Shown: positions 17,247 through 25,886 of the stretch, in pieces
Layout of the letters: each line of letters begins with the position of its first letter
How positions within the stretch are numbered: the first letter of the stretch is position 1
NCBI RefSeq assembly: GCF_000069785.1
Contig: NC_010528.1
Span: 2,542,001 to 2,606,000 of the forward strand
Reading direction: 5' to 3'
DNA from: Cupriavidus taiwanensis LMG 19424
Lineage (GTDB): Bacteria > Pseudomonadota > Gammaproteobacteria > Burkholderiales > Burkholderiaceae
DNA: 64,000 nt
Translations under genes and position numbers: made by a program
Notes under the pieces: model-generated
Told to the model about the DNA's origin: nothing
Databases searched by the model: none
Seen by the model: only the letters and a program-made list of their open reading frames with translations

Positions 17247-17483
17247 TCATTGCACCCGGTTGTACTCGTTCTGCAACTGGTTGCGCTGGCGGATCTGGTT
17301 GTTCCAGCTGGTGCGGTCGCCCGCGGTCCAGCCCTTGGCCACGAACGGATCGTCCGGTGCCCCCTGGAACGCCTGGGCGTCGGCCTTGCGGTGCGACGGG
17401 CCGATGGTCTGCGGCTTCTCGCCGCACGCGGCCAGCAGCACGCCGCACAGCGACACCAATGCAACGACGCGGATGCGAATCAT
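17247..17483 (-). CDS. Small lipoprotein between formate dehydrogenase subunits
   Basis: A 78-residue predicted lipoprotein: signal MIRIRVVALVSLCGVLLAACG with the lipobox cysteine near residue 20, then a hydrophilic part with PHR-like GPSHRKADAQAF and an Asn/Gln-rich C-terminal helix (NNQIRQRNQLQNEYNR). Its start overlaps the end of the beta-subunit gene (ATGA) and the gamma gene follows 49 bases on, so it is made with the enzyme. I do not recognise a family with known function. A role in docking or stabilising the periplasmic complex is inferred from position. Confidence 0.72.
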   Translation of the reverse strand: MIRIRVVALVSLCGVLLAACGEKPQTIGPSHRKADAQAFQGAPDDPFVAKGWTAGDRTSWNNQIRQRNQLQNEYNRVQ

Positions 17484-18178
17484 GACGCCTTCCCTCCTGC
17501 AGGTGCCGTGGCCGCCGGCGCGGTCGGCGCGGCGGGCGCCGTTGTTGCGGGGGCGGCCTGGGGTGCCGGTGGCGCGGGCTTCGTGCCGGCCTGGTTGCCA
17601 TAGGCCGTGCCCCAGCCAAACACGTCGCCGCCGGTGCCGCGCTTGATCACACGGTTGCGCAGGATGTCGGCGATCACGTCGCCGTCGCCGCCCAGCAGCG
17701 CCTTGGTCGAGCACATCTCGGCGCACAGCGGCAGCTTGCCTTCGGCCAGGCGGTTGCGGCCGTATTTCTCGAATTCGGCTTCCGAGCCGTTCTTCTCCGG
17801 GCCGCCCGCGCAGAAGGTGCACTTGTCCATCTTGCCGCGCACGCCGAAGGTGCCGGTCGACGGAAACTGCGGCGCGCCGAACGGGCAGGCATAGGAGCAG
17901 TAGCCGCAGCCGATGCAGACGTCCTTGTCGTGCAGCACCACGCCGTCTTCGGTGCGGTAGAAGCAGTCGACCGGGCAGACCGCCATGCAGGGGGCGTCCG
18001 AACAGTGCATGCAGGCCACCGAGATCGATTTCTCGGCGCCGACCATGCCATCGTTGACCGTGACCACGCGGCGCCGGTTCACCCCCCAGGGCACCTCGTG
18101 CTCGTTCTTGCAGGCAGTGACGCAGCTGTTGCACTCGATGCAGCGCTCGGCGTCACAGATAAATTTCATGCGTGCCAT
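17480..18178 (-). CDS. Formate dehydrogenase beta subunit (four 4Fe-4S clusters)
   Basis: Electron-transfer subunit between the catalytic alpha and the cytochrome b gamma subunit. The 232 residues hold four cysteine groups: CIECNSCVTACKNEH, CMHCSDAPCMAVCPVDC, CIGCGYCSYACPFG, and the split CTFC...CAEMC group. Unlike E. coli FdnH it has no C-terminal membrane helix; it ends in an Ala/Pro/Thr-rich tail of about 35 residues, so anchoring must come from the gamma subunit. It has no signal peptide and would travel with the Tat-exported alpha subunit. The gene follows the alpha gene by 15 bases. Confidence 0.93.
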   Translation of the reverse strand: MARMKFICDAERCIECNSCVTACKNEHEVPWGVNRRRVVTVNDGMVGAEKSISVACMHCSDAPCMAVCPVDCFYRTEDGVVLHDKDVCIGCGYCSYACPFGAPQFPSTGTFGVRGKMDKCTFCAGGPEKNGSEAEFEKYGRNRLAEGKLPLCAEMCSTKALLGGDGDVIADILRNRVIKRGTGGDVFGWGTAYGNQAGTKPAPPAPQAAPATTAPAAPTAPAATAPAGGKAS

Positions 18179-18193
18179 GGTGTTCCTCTGCGC

Positions 18194-21100
18194 TTAGGCA
18201 AACCGCTCGATCTGGCAAATGGTGGTCTTGGTTTCCTGCATCATCGTCACCGCGTCATAACCATACGTGGTGGCGGTGTTGACCGCTTCGCCACGCACCA
18301 CCGGCATCGCGCCCTCGGGGTAGTAGTCCTTCAGGTCCTTGCCCTGCCACCAGCCCGAGAAGTGGAACGGGACAAAGGCGGTATCCGGCCCGACCCGCTC
18401 CGTGACCAGCGCGCGCACCTTCAGCCTGGCGCCGGTCGGCGTCTTGACCCAGCAGTAGTCGCCGTTGCGGATGCCGCGGTCGGACGCTGCGCGCGGGTTG
18501 ATCTCGACGAAGTTCTCCTGCTGCAGTTCCGCCAGCCACGGATTCGAACGGGTTTCCTCGCCACCGCCTTCGTACTCGACCAGCCGCCCGGAGGTCAGGA
18601 TGATCGGGAACTTCTCGGCCACCTTGTTCTCGAGGTTGCGCTGCTGCACCGACTTGTACAGCGTCGGCAGCCGCCAGAACGCCATCTTGTCGTCGTGGGT
18701 CGGGTACTTCGCGACCATGTCGGGGCGTGTGGAGTACAGCGGCTCGCGGTGCTGCGGGATCGGGTCCGGGAAATTCCACACCACCGCGCGCGCCTTGGCG
18801 TTGCCGAACGGATGGCAGCCATGGTTCTTCAGCACCACGCGCTGGATGCCGCCGGACAGGTCGGTCTTCCAGTTCTTGCCCTCGGCCTTGGCCTTCTCGG
18901 CATCGGTCAGGTCGTCCCACCAGCCCAGCTTCTTCAGCAGCACGTGGTCGAACTCGGGATAGCCGGTGGTGATCTCCGCGCCCAGCGAGTGCGAGCCGTC
19001 CTCGGCCAGCAGGTTGACGCCGTCGCGCTCCACGCCGAAGTTAGCGCGGAAGTTGCCGCCGCCGTCCATCACATGCTTGGTGGTGTCGTACAGGTTGGGC
19101 GAGCCCGGGTGCTTCAGCTCCGGCGTGCCATAGCACGGCCACGGCAGCCCGAAGTAATCGCCGGTCAGGTCATAGCCGGTCACCGGGTCCTTGCCCGACT
19201 TGCAGCGCAGCGTCTTGACGTCGAACATCTGCATATTGCGCATGTGCGACTTCAGGCGTTCGGGCGACTGGCCGGTGTAGCCGATGGTCCAGTTGCTGGC
19301 GTTGATCTCGCGAAGGATCGATTCCGGCTCCGGCTCCATCCAGGTCCGGCCGGCCCGCTTGACCTCGATCATCTTGTAGTTCTTCGACAGCTCCTTGCCG
19401 AAGCCGAGCTTGTCGGCGAACGCCTGCATCAGCGTGTGGTCGGGCATCGATTCGAACAGCGGCTCGATGACCTTCTCGCGCCATTGCAGCGAGCGGTTCG
19501 AGGCCGTGCACGAGCCCGAGGTCTCGAACTGCGTCGCCGCGGGCAGCAGGTACACCGCGCGGTTGGGGTTGACCTTGTCGCCTTCGGCCGGCGGCATGTT
19601 GGCCATGGCCGCGGTTGCCGACGGGTACGGGTCCACCACGACCAGCAGGTCCAGCTTGTCGAGCGCCTTCTTCATTTCCAGGCCGCGCGTCTGCGAGTTC
19701 GGGGCATGGCCCCAGAAGAACACGCCGCGCACGTTGTTGTCCTGGTCGATCAGTTCGTTTTTCTCGGTGACGATATCGATCCAGCGCGACACCGTGGTGC
19801 CGGACTTCTCCATCATCGCCTGCGACACGAACTGCTTCTTGATCCATTCGTAGTCCACGCCCCAGACCGCCGCATAGTGCTTCCATGCGCCGGTGGCCAG
19901 GCCGTAGTACCCCGGCAGCGAATCGGGGTTCGGGCCCACGTCGGTGGCGCCCTGCACGTTGTCGTGGCCGCGGAAGATATTGGCGCCGCCGCCCGATACG
20001 CCGATATTGCCCAGCGCCAGCTGCACGATGCACGAGGCGCGCACCATCGCGTTGCCGATGGTGTGCTGGGTCTGGCCCATGCACCACACCAGCGTGCTGG
20101 GCCGGTTCTTGGCCATGGTCTCGGCCACCAGGTAGACCTGCGCCTCGGGCACGCCGGTGACCTCCTCGACCTTGTCGGGGGTCCACTTGGCCAGCACCTC
20201 TTCCTTGACCTTGTCCATGCCGTAGACACGGTCGTTCAGGTACTTCTGGTCTTCCCAGCCATTCTTGAAGATGTGGTACAGCACCCCGAACAAGAACGGG
20301 ATGTCGGTGCCCGAGCGGATCCGCACATAGTGATGCGCCTTGGCCGCGGTGCGCGTGAAGCGCGGATCGACCACCATCACCTTGCAGCCGTTCTCCTTGG
20401 CATGCAGCAGATGCAGCATCGACACCGGGTGCGCCTCGGCCGCGTTCGAACCGATATACAGCGCCGCCTTGGCGTTCTGCATATCGTTGTACGAGTTGGT
20501 CATCGCACCGTAGCCCCAGGTGTTGGCCACGCCCGCCACGGTGGTGGAGTGGCAGATGCGCGCCTGGTGGTCGGTGTTGTTGGTGCCGAAGAACGACACC
20601 CACTTGCGCAGCAGGTAGGACTGTTCGTTGCTGTGCTTGGAAGACCCGACGAAGAACATCGAATCCGGGCCGCTCTGCTGGCGGATCTCCTTCATCTTCG
20701 CGGTGATCTCGTCGAGCGCCTGATCCCAGCCGATGCGCTGGTACTTGCCATTGACCAGCTTCATCGGGTACTTGAGCCGGTATTCGCCGTGGCCGTGCTC
20801 GCGCAGCGCGGCGCCCTTGGCGCAGTGCGCGCCCATGTTCAGGGGCGAATCGAACACCGGCTCCTGGCGGATCCACACGCCGTTCTGCACCACCGCATCG
20901 ACCGCGCAGCCGACCGAGCAGTGGCCGCACACGGTGCGCCTGACCACGATGCCGGTCTTGCCGTCGCCGGCGGCCTTCTTGTCGTCGGCGGCGTCGGCCT
21001 TGCGCAGCAGCGTCAGCTGCCCGGCCGCGAGGCCGGCGCCGACGCCAATGCCCGAGCGCTTGAGGAAACTGCGGCGGTCCATGGTCGGCATGGCGCCGGC

Positions 21101-21226
21101 CAGGCTGGCCGCGAGTCGTTGGGAGAGCCGGCCGGAGCTTGCGCCGGCGGAGTCGGGCCGGTTGGCGTGGCCGTCAGCGAGGCGGGCGGATGCGCCCTGC
21201 GCCGCGCGTTTGCGGGTCAAGATCAT
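18194..21226 (-). CDS. Formate dehydrogenase alpha subunit (Mo/W bis-MGD)
   Basis: Catalytic subunit oxidising formate to CO2, 1010 residues. The molybdopterin domain begins with a 4Fe-4S motif CGHCSVGCAVD. The residue at the metal is cysteine (ARICHSTTVAG), not selenocysteine, so no SelC/SECIS is needed. A Tat motif MDRRSFLKRSG is preceded by about 48 extra residues if the ATG at 21226 is used; that start has GAGGTGAG just upstream, whereas the in-frame ATGs at 21091 and 21082 have no visible ribosome site. Export to the periplasm with beta is expected. Upstream lies the 71-residue Tat peptide gene; downstream the beta gene. Confidence 0.94.
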   Translation of the reverse strand: MILTRKRAAQGASARLADGHANRPDSAGASSGRLSQRLAASLAGAMPTMDRRSFLKRSGIGVGAGLAAGQLTLLRKADAADDKKAAGDGKTGIVVRRTVCGHCSVGCAVDAVVQNGVWIRQEPVFDSPLNMGAHCAKGAALREHGHGEYRLKYPMKLVNGKYQRIGWDQALDEITAKMKEIRQQSGPDSMFFVGSSKHSNEQSYLLRKWVSFFGTNNTDHQARICHSTTVAGVANTWGYGAMTNSYNDMQNAKAALYIGSNAAEAHPVSMLHLLHAKENGCKVMVVDPRFTRTAAKAHHYVRIRSGTDIPFLFGVLYHIFKNGWEDQKYLNDRVYGMDKVKEEVLAKWTPDKVEEVTGVPEAQVYLVAETMAKNRPSTLVWCMGQTQHTIGNAMVRASCIVQLALGNIGVSGGGANIFRGHDNVQGATDVGPNPDSLPGYYGLATGAWKHYAAVWGVDYEWIKKQFVSQAMMEKSGTTVSRWIDIVTEKNELIDQDNNVRGVFFWGHAPNSQTRGLEMKKALDKLDLLVVVDPYPSATAAMANMPPAEGDKVNPNRAVYLLPAATQFETSGSCTASNRSLQWREKVIEPLFESMPDHTLMQAFADKLGFGKELSKNYKMIEVKRAGRTWMEPEPESILREINASNWTIGYTGQSPERLKSHMRNMQMFDVKTLRCKSGKDPVTGYDLTGDYFGLPWPCYGTPELKHPGSPNLYDTTKHVMDGGGNFRANFGVERDGVNLLAEDGSHSLGAEITTGYPEFDHVLLKKLGWWDDLTDAEKAKAEGKNWKTDLSGGIQRVVLKNHGCHPFGNAKARAVVWNFPDPIPQHREPLYSTRPDMVAKYPTHDDKMAFWRLPTLYKSVQQRNLENKVAEKFPIILTSGRLVEYEGGGEETRSNPWLAELQQENFVEINPRAASDRGIRNGDYCWVKTPTGARLKVRALVTERVGPDTAFVPFHFSGWWQGKDLKDYYPEGAMPVVRGEAVNTATTYGYDAVTMMQETKTTICQIERFA

Positions 21227-21300
21227 GTCTCACCTCAGAAACGGACGACTGGATTGCGTCCGGTTGCAGGCGGCGCGCCAAGACCACGCCGCCTTGGCAG

Positions 21301-21516
21301 TTACACCAGCGTGGTCCGGTAATACTTGCGGATGTGGTCGGAGACCCGGTAACCCTTGCTGTCCGACGGCGCGTCGGTGGATTCCGGCAGGGCTGCAGCC
21401 TGGCCCGGCATGGCGGGGGCGCGCGCGCTCAGCGCTGCCGCACCCGTGGCGGCGGCCACAACTCCGGCGCCCGCGAGAAACGTGCGGCGCGCGACCCTGG
21501 TTGGCTTTTCTCTCAT
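21301..21516 (-). CDS. Small Tat-signal protein preceding formate dehydrogenase
   Basis: A 71-residue protein whose first half is a twin-arginine signal (RVARRTFLAGAGVVAAATG, cleavage near residue 35) and whose mature part is only about 35 residues ending GYRVSDHIRKYYRTTLV. GAGGAG lies before the ATG. The gene directly precedes the alpha-subunit gene on the same strand. Such short proteins are found next to formate dehydrogenases of this type, but I know of no defined function; binding to the folded enzyme before export is possible. Confidence 0.72.
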   Translation of the reverse strand: MREKPTRVARRTFLAGAGVVAAATGAAALSARAPAMPGQAAALPESTDAPSDSKGYRVSDHIRKYYRTTLV

Positions 21517-21739
21517 GTGGGGGCTCCTCGGTTGTCAAAGCCCGATGGTTGTGCCGTTATGCGTTGTTATGCATATTCTAGAATCAACTGAAAGGAAAGA
21601 CCATGACAAGCGCGGGTTTTTCCTTACCTTCCGCTCCCTTGTGCGCCAGGCATCCGGCCTTGCGCCGCATCGGTCCCGCGCTCAGGTCCCTCACCGTCCG
21701 CCTGGTCCGCCCAGTGCGCCCCATTGCGCCTCGTTGCGC

Positions 21740-22381
21740 TCAGGTCATCTCGAGCGCCACCGCCTCGACCCCGGCGAAGGTGCCCAGCAGTCCTGCCACG
21801 CTGCGATAGAAGCGGGCCTGCGGGTGCGCCGACACCGCTTCGCACAAGGGCTCGATCCACGGCTGCAGGTGCCTGGCATAGAAGCGTTGCTGCTCGCCCA
21901 GGTTGGACACCGACAGGTCGTCGCCCGCCACCAGGAAGCGCATCACCTCGCACAGCGTGGCGATGTGGTCCTCGGTCTCGCTGACGCCTTCGTGGCGCTC
22001 CAGGCCGTAGCGGGCCAGGTCTTCGCGCAGCGCCACCAGCGGGCGCTCGTTGAGGAAGCCCGTCATATAGAACGAGCCATAGAGGAACACGTCCTGGCGG
22101 CCCACGCCGACGAACAGTTGCCGGTACTCCTCCTCCGCCTCGGCCGCGGTGGTCTCGGATGCTGCGTCGCACAAGGCGTTCCATGCCTTGCCCAGCACGG
22201 TCTGCGCATCTTCGCCCACGGCGCGGTTAGCCGCGATGTGATGCAGCAGGGCAGCGTCGGGCGCGCGGTAGAACAGCGTCGCGAGCAGGCCGTACAGGTC
22301 GGCGCGGGCGGTGTCTTCGCTGTCCGCGGCGGAGTCGGCGGGCGGCGCGGCGGTAAGCTGGATCGGCTGAAAATCTGTCAT
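21740..22381 (-). CDS. TorD-family molybdoenzyme chaperone
   Basis: Cytosolic chaperone expected to hold the alpha subunit while its cofactor is inserted and before Tat export. The start MTDFQPIQLT gives 213 residues, a normal TorD/DmsD size; the frame is open a little further but into the preceding gene. The helical sequence RADLYGLLATLFYRAPD near residue 30 and YGSFYMTGFLNERPL in the middle are typical of the family, followed by ETEDHIATLCEVMRFL. It lies between the polyferredoxin gene and the formate dehydrogenase structural genes. Confidence 0.87.
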   Translation of the reverse strand: MTDFQPIQLTAAPPADSAADSEDTARADLYGLLATLFYRAPDAALLHHIAANRAVGEDAQTVLGKAWNALCDAASETTAAEAEEEYRQLFVGVGRQDVFLYGSFYMTGFLNERPLVALREDLARYGLERHEGVSETEDHIATLCEVMRFLVAGDDLSVSNLGEQQRFYARHLQPWIEPLCEAVSAHPQARFYRSVAGLLGTFAGVEAVALEMT

Positions 22382-22418
22382 GTCGTGATGATTTTTTCCT
22401 CGGAGCCCGGATCGGGCC

Positions 22419-24584
22419 TCAGCGCAGGGTGGCGCCGGTGACCGCACCGGGGTCGTGCTCCATCATGTCTACCACGCGGCAGTCGGGGCACATCCTGAGG
22501 CGTTCGGCGGCGGCGCCGGCAAAGGCGGGATGGCCGGCCAGGCGCACCAGCATCGACTCGACCATCTGCGCCGTGCCAAACGGCTTGGCGCAGCGCACGC
22601 AATGGAACGGCTGGGCCTCGTTGAGGGTCACCGGGCGCCGTGCCGCGTCGCCGGCCAGCAGGCGCGGCACCAGCGTCACGGCGTCCTCCGGACAGGTCTT
22701 CTGGCACAGCCCGCACTGCACGCAGTTGCGCTCGATAAAACTGAGCACCGGGCGCTCGGGGTTGTCGCGCAGCGCCTGCGACGGGCACGCGCCCACACAG
22801 GCCAGGCACAAGGTGCACTTGCCGGTATCGACGGCAATGGCGCCGATGGGCGCGCCGGCCGGCAGCGGCACGCTCTGCGCCGGCGTCGGCGCATGGCGCA
22901 CCAGGTGGTCGAGCGCAAAGTCGAGCAGCTCGCGCTTGGCAGCCACCGGACCGAAGGCCGCGGGCGGCAACGCGTTGCGCGCCGGGCGCAGCGCCGCCAG
23001 CCCGGCATCCAGCGCGGCCGTGTCGGCAGCCTCGACCAGCGACAGCACCTCGCCGTCGTAGCCCAGGCCCAACAGCAGCGCGCGCCCGACCGCCATCTGC
23101 TCCAGCAGCGCGGTGCGGTACTGCGGCGCCTCGTCGCCGGTCAGCAGCACGGCGACGCGGCTGGCGCCCCAGCACAGCGCGGCCAGCCACAGTTCCAGCC
23201 CCACCGAGGCCGGATGGAACAGCGACAGCGGCATGACCTGCACGGGCACGCCGTGCGCCTTGCCGCCGCGGGCGGCACGGCCCAGCGCCAGCAGCGCGGG
23301 CGTGCCGGATTCCTCGCCGTGCAGCAGCACCACCGGATCGCGCGCGCCGGCCTGGCGGTAGGCGGACAGGAGCGTGCGCAGGCGCGCGCCGGTCGTCTCG
23401 GGGCCGGGGTAAGCGTAGCTGATGGCGCCGCTCGGGCAGACCGTGGTGCAGGCACCGCAGCCCATGCACAGGTTGGGCGCGACCTCGATGCGGCCCTTGC
23501 CGTCATGCCAGCGCGAGGCGATGGCTTCGGTCGAGCAGATATCGATGCAGGCGGTGCAGCCGGTGGTCTGGTTGCGGCCGTGCGCGCACAGGCTTTCCTT
23601 GTAGCGGAAGAACCTGGGCTTCTCGAACTCGCCCACCAGCCCGGCCAGCGCCAGCGCCTGGGCCTGCTGGCGGGCCGGATCCGCGCCGGCATGCAGGTAG
23701 CCCTGCGGCGGCTGGTGCATGGTGAAGGCGGGCGTGTCGCACAAGTCGAAGACCAGGTCGAAGCGGCCCTCGGCGGTGCCCTGCGGGCGGTCGAAGTCGA
23801 TCGCCGCGGCTGCGCCGCAGGCGCGCACGCACTCGCGGTGCGCGCGGCAGCGCGACAGGTCGATCTGGTAGCTGAAGTCGATCGCGCCTTCCGGACAGGC
23901 ATCGATGCAGGCATTGCAGCGGGTGCACAGGTCCAGGTCGATCGGGTTGCTGCGGCCGGCGCCGGTCTCCCAGCTGGCCTCGAAGGCACCGAGCCAGCCC
24001 GTCAGCGCGGCCAGCCGGCCGCTGTGGACCGGATAGGTGCGCGCCGCCGGCTGCGCGGCGGTGCCGTCGCGCGGGTCGCCGCCCGTCAGCAGCACCGTGA
24101 CTTCGAGCTGCATCGCGGCCAGCCGCTCGGCCCATGGCAGCGCGCGCGCGGCCGGGCCCAGCACCAGCACCGCGCCGTCGCTGCGGTAGTCCACCACCGG
24201 CACCGGCTCGGGTTCGGGCAGCGCGGCCACTGCCAGCAGCGCGGCGATCTTGGCGTTGGCGGTCCCGGGGTCGCGCCGGGCGCCCTGCGACCAGCCGCCG
24301 GTTTCGCGGATATTGACGAAACGCACCGGCGCGGTCACCACCGGGCGGCCATCGCGGCCCTGCGCGGCTTGCGCCGCCACCTCGGTAAAGAGCTGGCGTT
24401 CCTGGGTGCAGGCGACGATCACGTCCTCGGTGCCGTCCAGCGCGGCGGTGAAGTCACCGATTTCGCGCCGGCACAGCAGTCGATGGACCTTGAGCGGCCC
24501 CTGGCTGGCGTCGCGGGTTGCGTCTGACAATGCCGCCCCGTCCAGCGGCATGGTGTCGTTGCAATTGCAGATCAGCGTCGGCAT
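22419..24584 (-). CDS. Polyferredoxin (multi 4Fe-4S protein) of the formate dehydrogenase block
   Basis: A 721-residue soluble protein with at least five ferredoxin-like cysteine groups: CTRCNACIDACP near residue 220, CTACIDICS near 350, CMGCGACTTVCP near 380, CTLCLACVGACP near 595 and CVQCGLCQKTCP near 625. Further pairs are CRAHRECVRAC and, at the C-terminus, CVRC and CPDC. The N-terminus MPTLICNCNDTMP carries a CxC. No signal peptide, membrane segment or flavin motif stands out. It is likely a cytoplasmic electron-transfer or cofactor-assembly protein; the partner is unknown. It sits in line with DUF3305, DUF3306 and the TorD chaperone upstream of the enzyme genes. Confidence 0.82.
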   Translation of the reverse strand: MPTLICNCNDTMPLDGAALSDATRDASQGPLKVHRLLCRREIGDFTAALDGTEDVIVACTQERQLFTEVAAQAAQGRDGRPVVTAPVRFVNIRETGGWSQGARRDPGTANAKIAALLAVAALPEPEPVPVVDYRSDGAVLVLGPAARALPWAERLAAMQLEVTVLLTGGDPRDGTAAQPAARTYPVHSGRLAALTGWLGAFEASWETGAGRSNPIDLDLCTRCNACIDACPEGAIDFSYQIDLSRCRAHRECVRACGAAAAIDFDRPQGTAEGRFDLVFDLCDTPAFTMHQPPQGYLHAGADPARQQAQALALAGLVGEFEKPRFFRYKESLCAHGRNQTTGCTACIDICSTEAIASRWHDGKGRIEVAPNLCMGCGACTTVCPSGAISYAYPGPETTGARLRTLLSAYRQAGARDPVVLLHGEESGTPALLALGRAARGGKAHGVPVQVMPLSLFHPASVGLELWLAALCWGASRVAVLLTGDEAPQYRTALLEQMAVGRALLLGLGYDGEVLSLVEAADTAALDAGLAALRPARNALPPAAFGPVAAKRELLDFALDHLVRHAPTPAQSVPLPAGAPIGAIAVDTGKCTLCLACVGACPSQALRDNPERPVLSFIERNCVQCGLCQKTCPEDAVTLVPRLLAGDAARRPVTLNEAQPFHCVRCAKPFGTAQMVESMLVRLAGHPAFAGAAAERLRMCPDCRVVDMMEHDPGAVTGATLR

Positions 24585-24684
24585 GGCGAGTGCGGCTGAC
24601 CGGTCCGGACGTCCCTTCTTGATGGGGGTCTGCGGGCCGGCGGATTGTGGGGATGCCTATTGTAGGCTGCGCTGCCTGTGGGGG

Positions 24685-25299
24685 CTACGCGCGTTTATGC
24701 TGGTCTGGCGGCGGGTCTGGCGTCGCGTCCTGCCGGCCCTGTTGTTCGCTTTGACCGGCGTGCAGCGCCGGCGTTTCGGCGTCGGCACCTGGTGTTGCGC
24801 CCGCCTCCTGCGGTTCCCGCTCCGCGGCCGTTTGCGCTGCCGGCGGTACCTGTTCCGGCGCCGACACCCGGGCCGCGGCTTCGGCCGCGGCGCGCTCCTC
24901 GTCGGTCGGCTCGAACAGGCCCAGTGTCTCGGCCTGGCGCAACTGGCGCAGGATCTCGGGCGGAATCGGGTCCGGCTTGCTGTAATCGTCGATATAGATA
25001 TCGAGCCCGTCCATCACATTGAAGTGCGGATCGGCAAACAAGGTCTTCAGCGCGGCGCGTTTGACCGATTCGTCCACGCCGCGCGCGACGAAGCGGGCGA
25101 TCTCGTCACCGGGCCGCAGCGCGGCCACGTCGGCCAGCGTCGGCGGCGGCTCCTGCGGAGCCTGGGAAGCGGCTTCGACAGCCGCGGGCAGCGCCTCGGC
25201 GGGCACCGTCGGCTGCGGCGGCTCGGCAGGCACGGCCACGCCCTCGCGCACCGCGGCCTTGCGGCGCGACCAACGCGACAGGAAAGACGTTTCGCTCAT
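24685..25299 (-). CDS. DUF3306 family protein
   Basis: Protein of 204 residues starting MSETSFLSRWSRRKAA, the usual DUF3306 opening. The conserved part, about residues 50-130, includes ARFVARGVDESVKRAALKT, LFADPHFNVMDGLDIYIDDY and IPPEILRQLRQAETLGLF; the tail is Gln/Ala/Pro-rich and low in complexity. No signal peptide or metal motif is visible. The family is found in formate dehydrogenase gene blocks next to DUF3305, as here, but its function is not established. Confidence 0.82.
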   Translation of the reverse strand: MSETSFLSRWSRRKAAVREGVAVPAEPPQPTVPAEALPAAVEAASQAPQEPPPTLADVAALRPGDEIARFVARGVDESVKRAALKTLFADPHFNVMDGLDIYIDDYSKPDPIPPEILRQLRQAETLGLFEPTDEERAAAEAAARVSAPEQVPPAAQTAAEREPQEAGATPGADAETPALHAGQSEQQGRQDATPDPPPDQHKRA

Positions 25300-25330
25300 G
25301 GGCAGGGCCGTTTCGCGGTGGTGTCCGTAA

Positions 25331-25870
25331 TCAGTAACGGGCGCGTTCGTCCGGCGCCTTGAAGGATTCGGGCCGGCGCCGCTGCTTGGGCTCGGGCCGG
25401 TAATACTCGCTGACGTAGGCGTGCAGCCAGTCGCGCTGCTCGGGCGCCAGCGGCACGTTCTCGACAGTCTCGCCGGCATCGAGCCAGCGGCCGGCCTCGT
25501 TGTACGACAGCGTCACGGTCACCGGCACCGGATGCGCCGCTTCGGCGTCGCCCGCGCCATCGTCCTCGGGCATGCGCCACAGCACGAACCAGCATGGCGT
25601 GGCCGAGGTCAGGTTCAGGTAGTAGCCTTCGCCCTGGTCGCGGAACAGTGCCACCTCGTAGCCAGGGTACAGCCAGCGCGCGCCATGGTCATCGTGCTCC
25701 AGGCACACCGGGTGCGTGCCGAACTCGCCCAGGTCGGGCAGCACCGCGTCCAGTTGCCATTTCCAGGGCTGCCAGCGATTCGCCAGCGCCACCTTGCGCA
25801 TCACCACGGCCATGGTGACGGCCGGGCGGGCGCCGGGCGGCGGCAGGTTGGCGGTGGGCTGGCTGTCCAT
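25331..25870 (-). CDS. DUF3305 family protein
   Basis: Protein of 179 residues with the DUF3305 core: VMRKVALANRWQPWKWQLDA near residue 23, LYPGYEVALFRDQGEGYYLN near 70 and PCWFVLWRMPE near 92, ending in a basic Arg/Pro-rich tail. No catalytic motif is recognised. It precedes DUF3306 with a 31-base gap and follows apbC by 16 bases, so all three are probably on one transcript with the polyferredoxin. The block suggests a role in formate dehydrogenase maturation or electron transfer; this is inference. Confidence 0.82.
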   Translation of the reverse strand: MDSQPTANLPPPGARPAVTMAVVMRKVALANRWQPWKWQLDAVLPDLGEFGTHPVCLEHDDHGARWLYPGYEVALFRDQGEGYYLNLTSATPCWFVLWRMPEDDGAGDAEAAHPVPVTVTLSYNEAGRWLDAGETVENVPLAPEQRDWLHAYVSEYYRPEPKQRRRPESFKAPDERARY

Positions 25871-25886
25871 GGCGGCAGGCGGGCGC

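Noticed and set aside
18194..21226. Selenocysteine codon in the formate dehydrogenase
   Set aside because: The active-site position is a normal Cys codon and the frame has no internal TGA.
17930..21322. Plus-strand open frame of about 1130 codons opposite the formate dehydrogenase genes
   Set aside because: It mirrors fdh alpha and beta, is rich in His, Arg, Val and Leu as expected for the complement of GC-rich genes, and has no recognisable domain.
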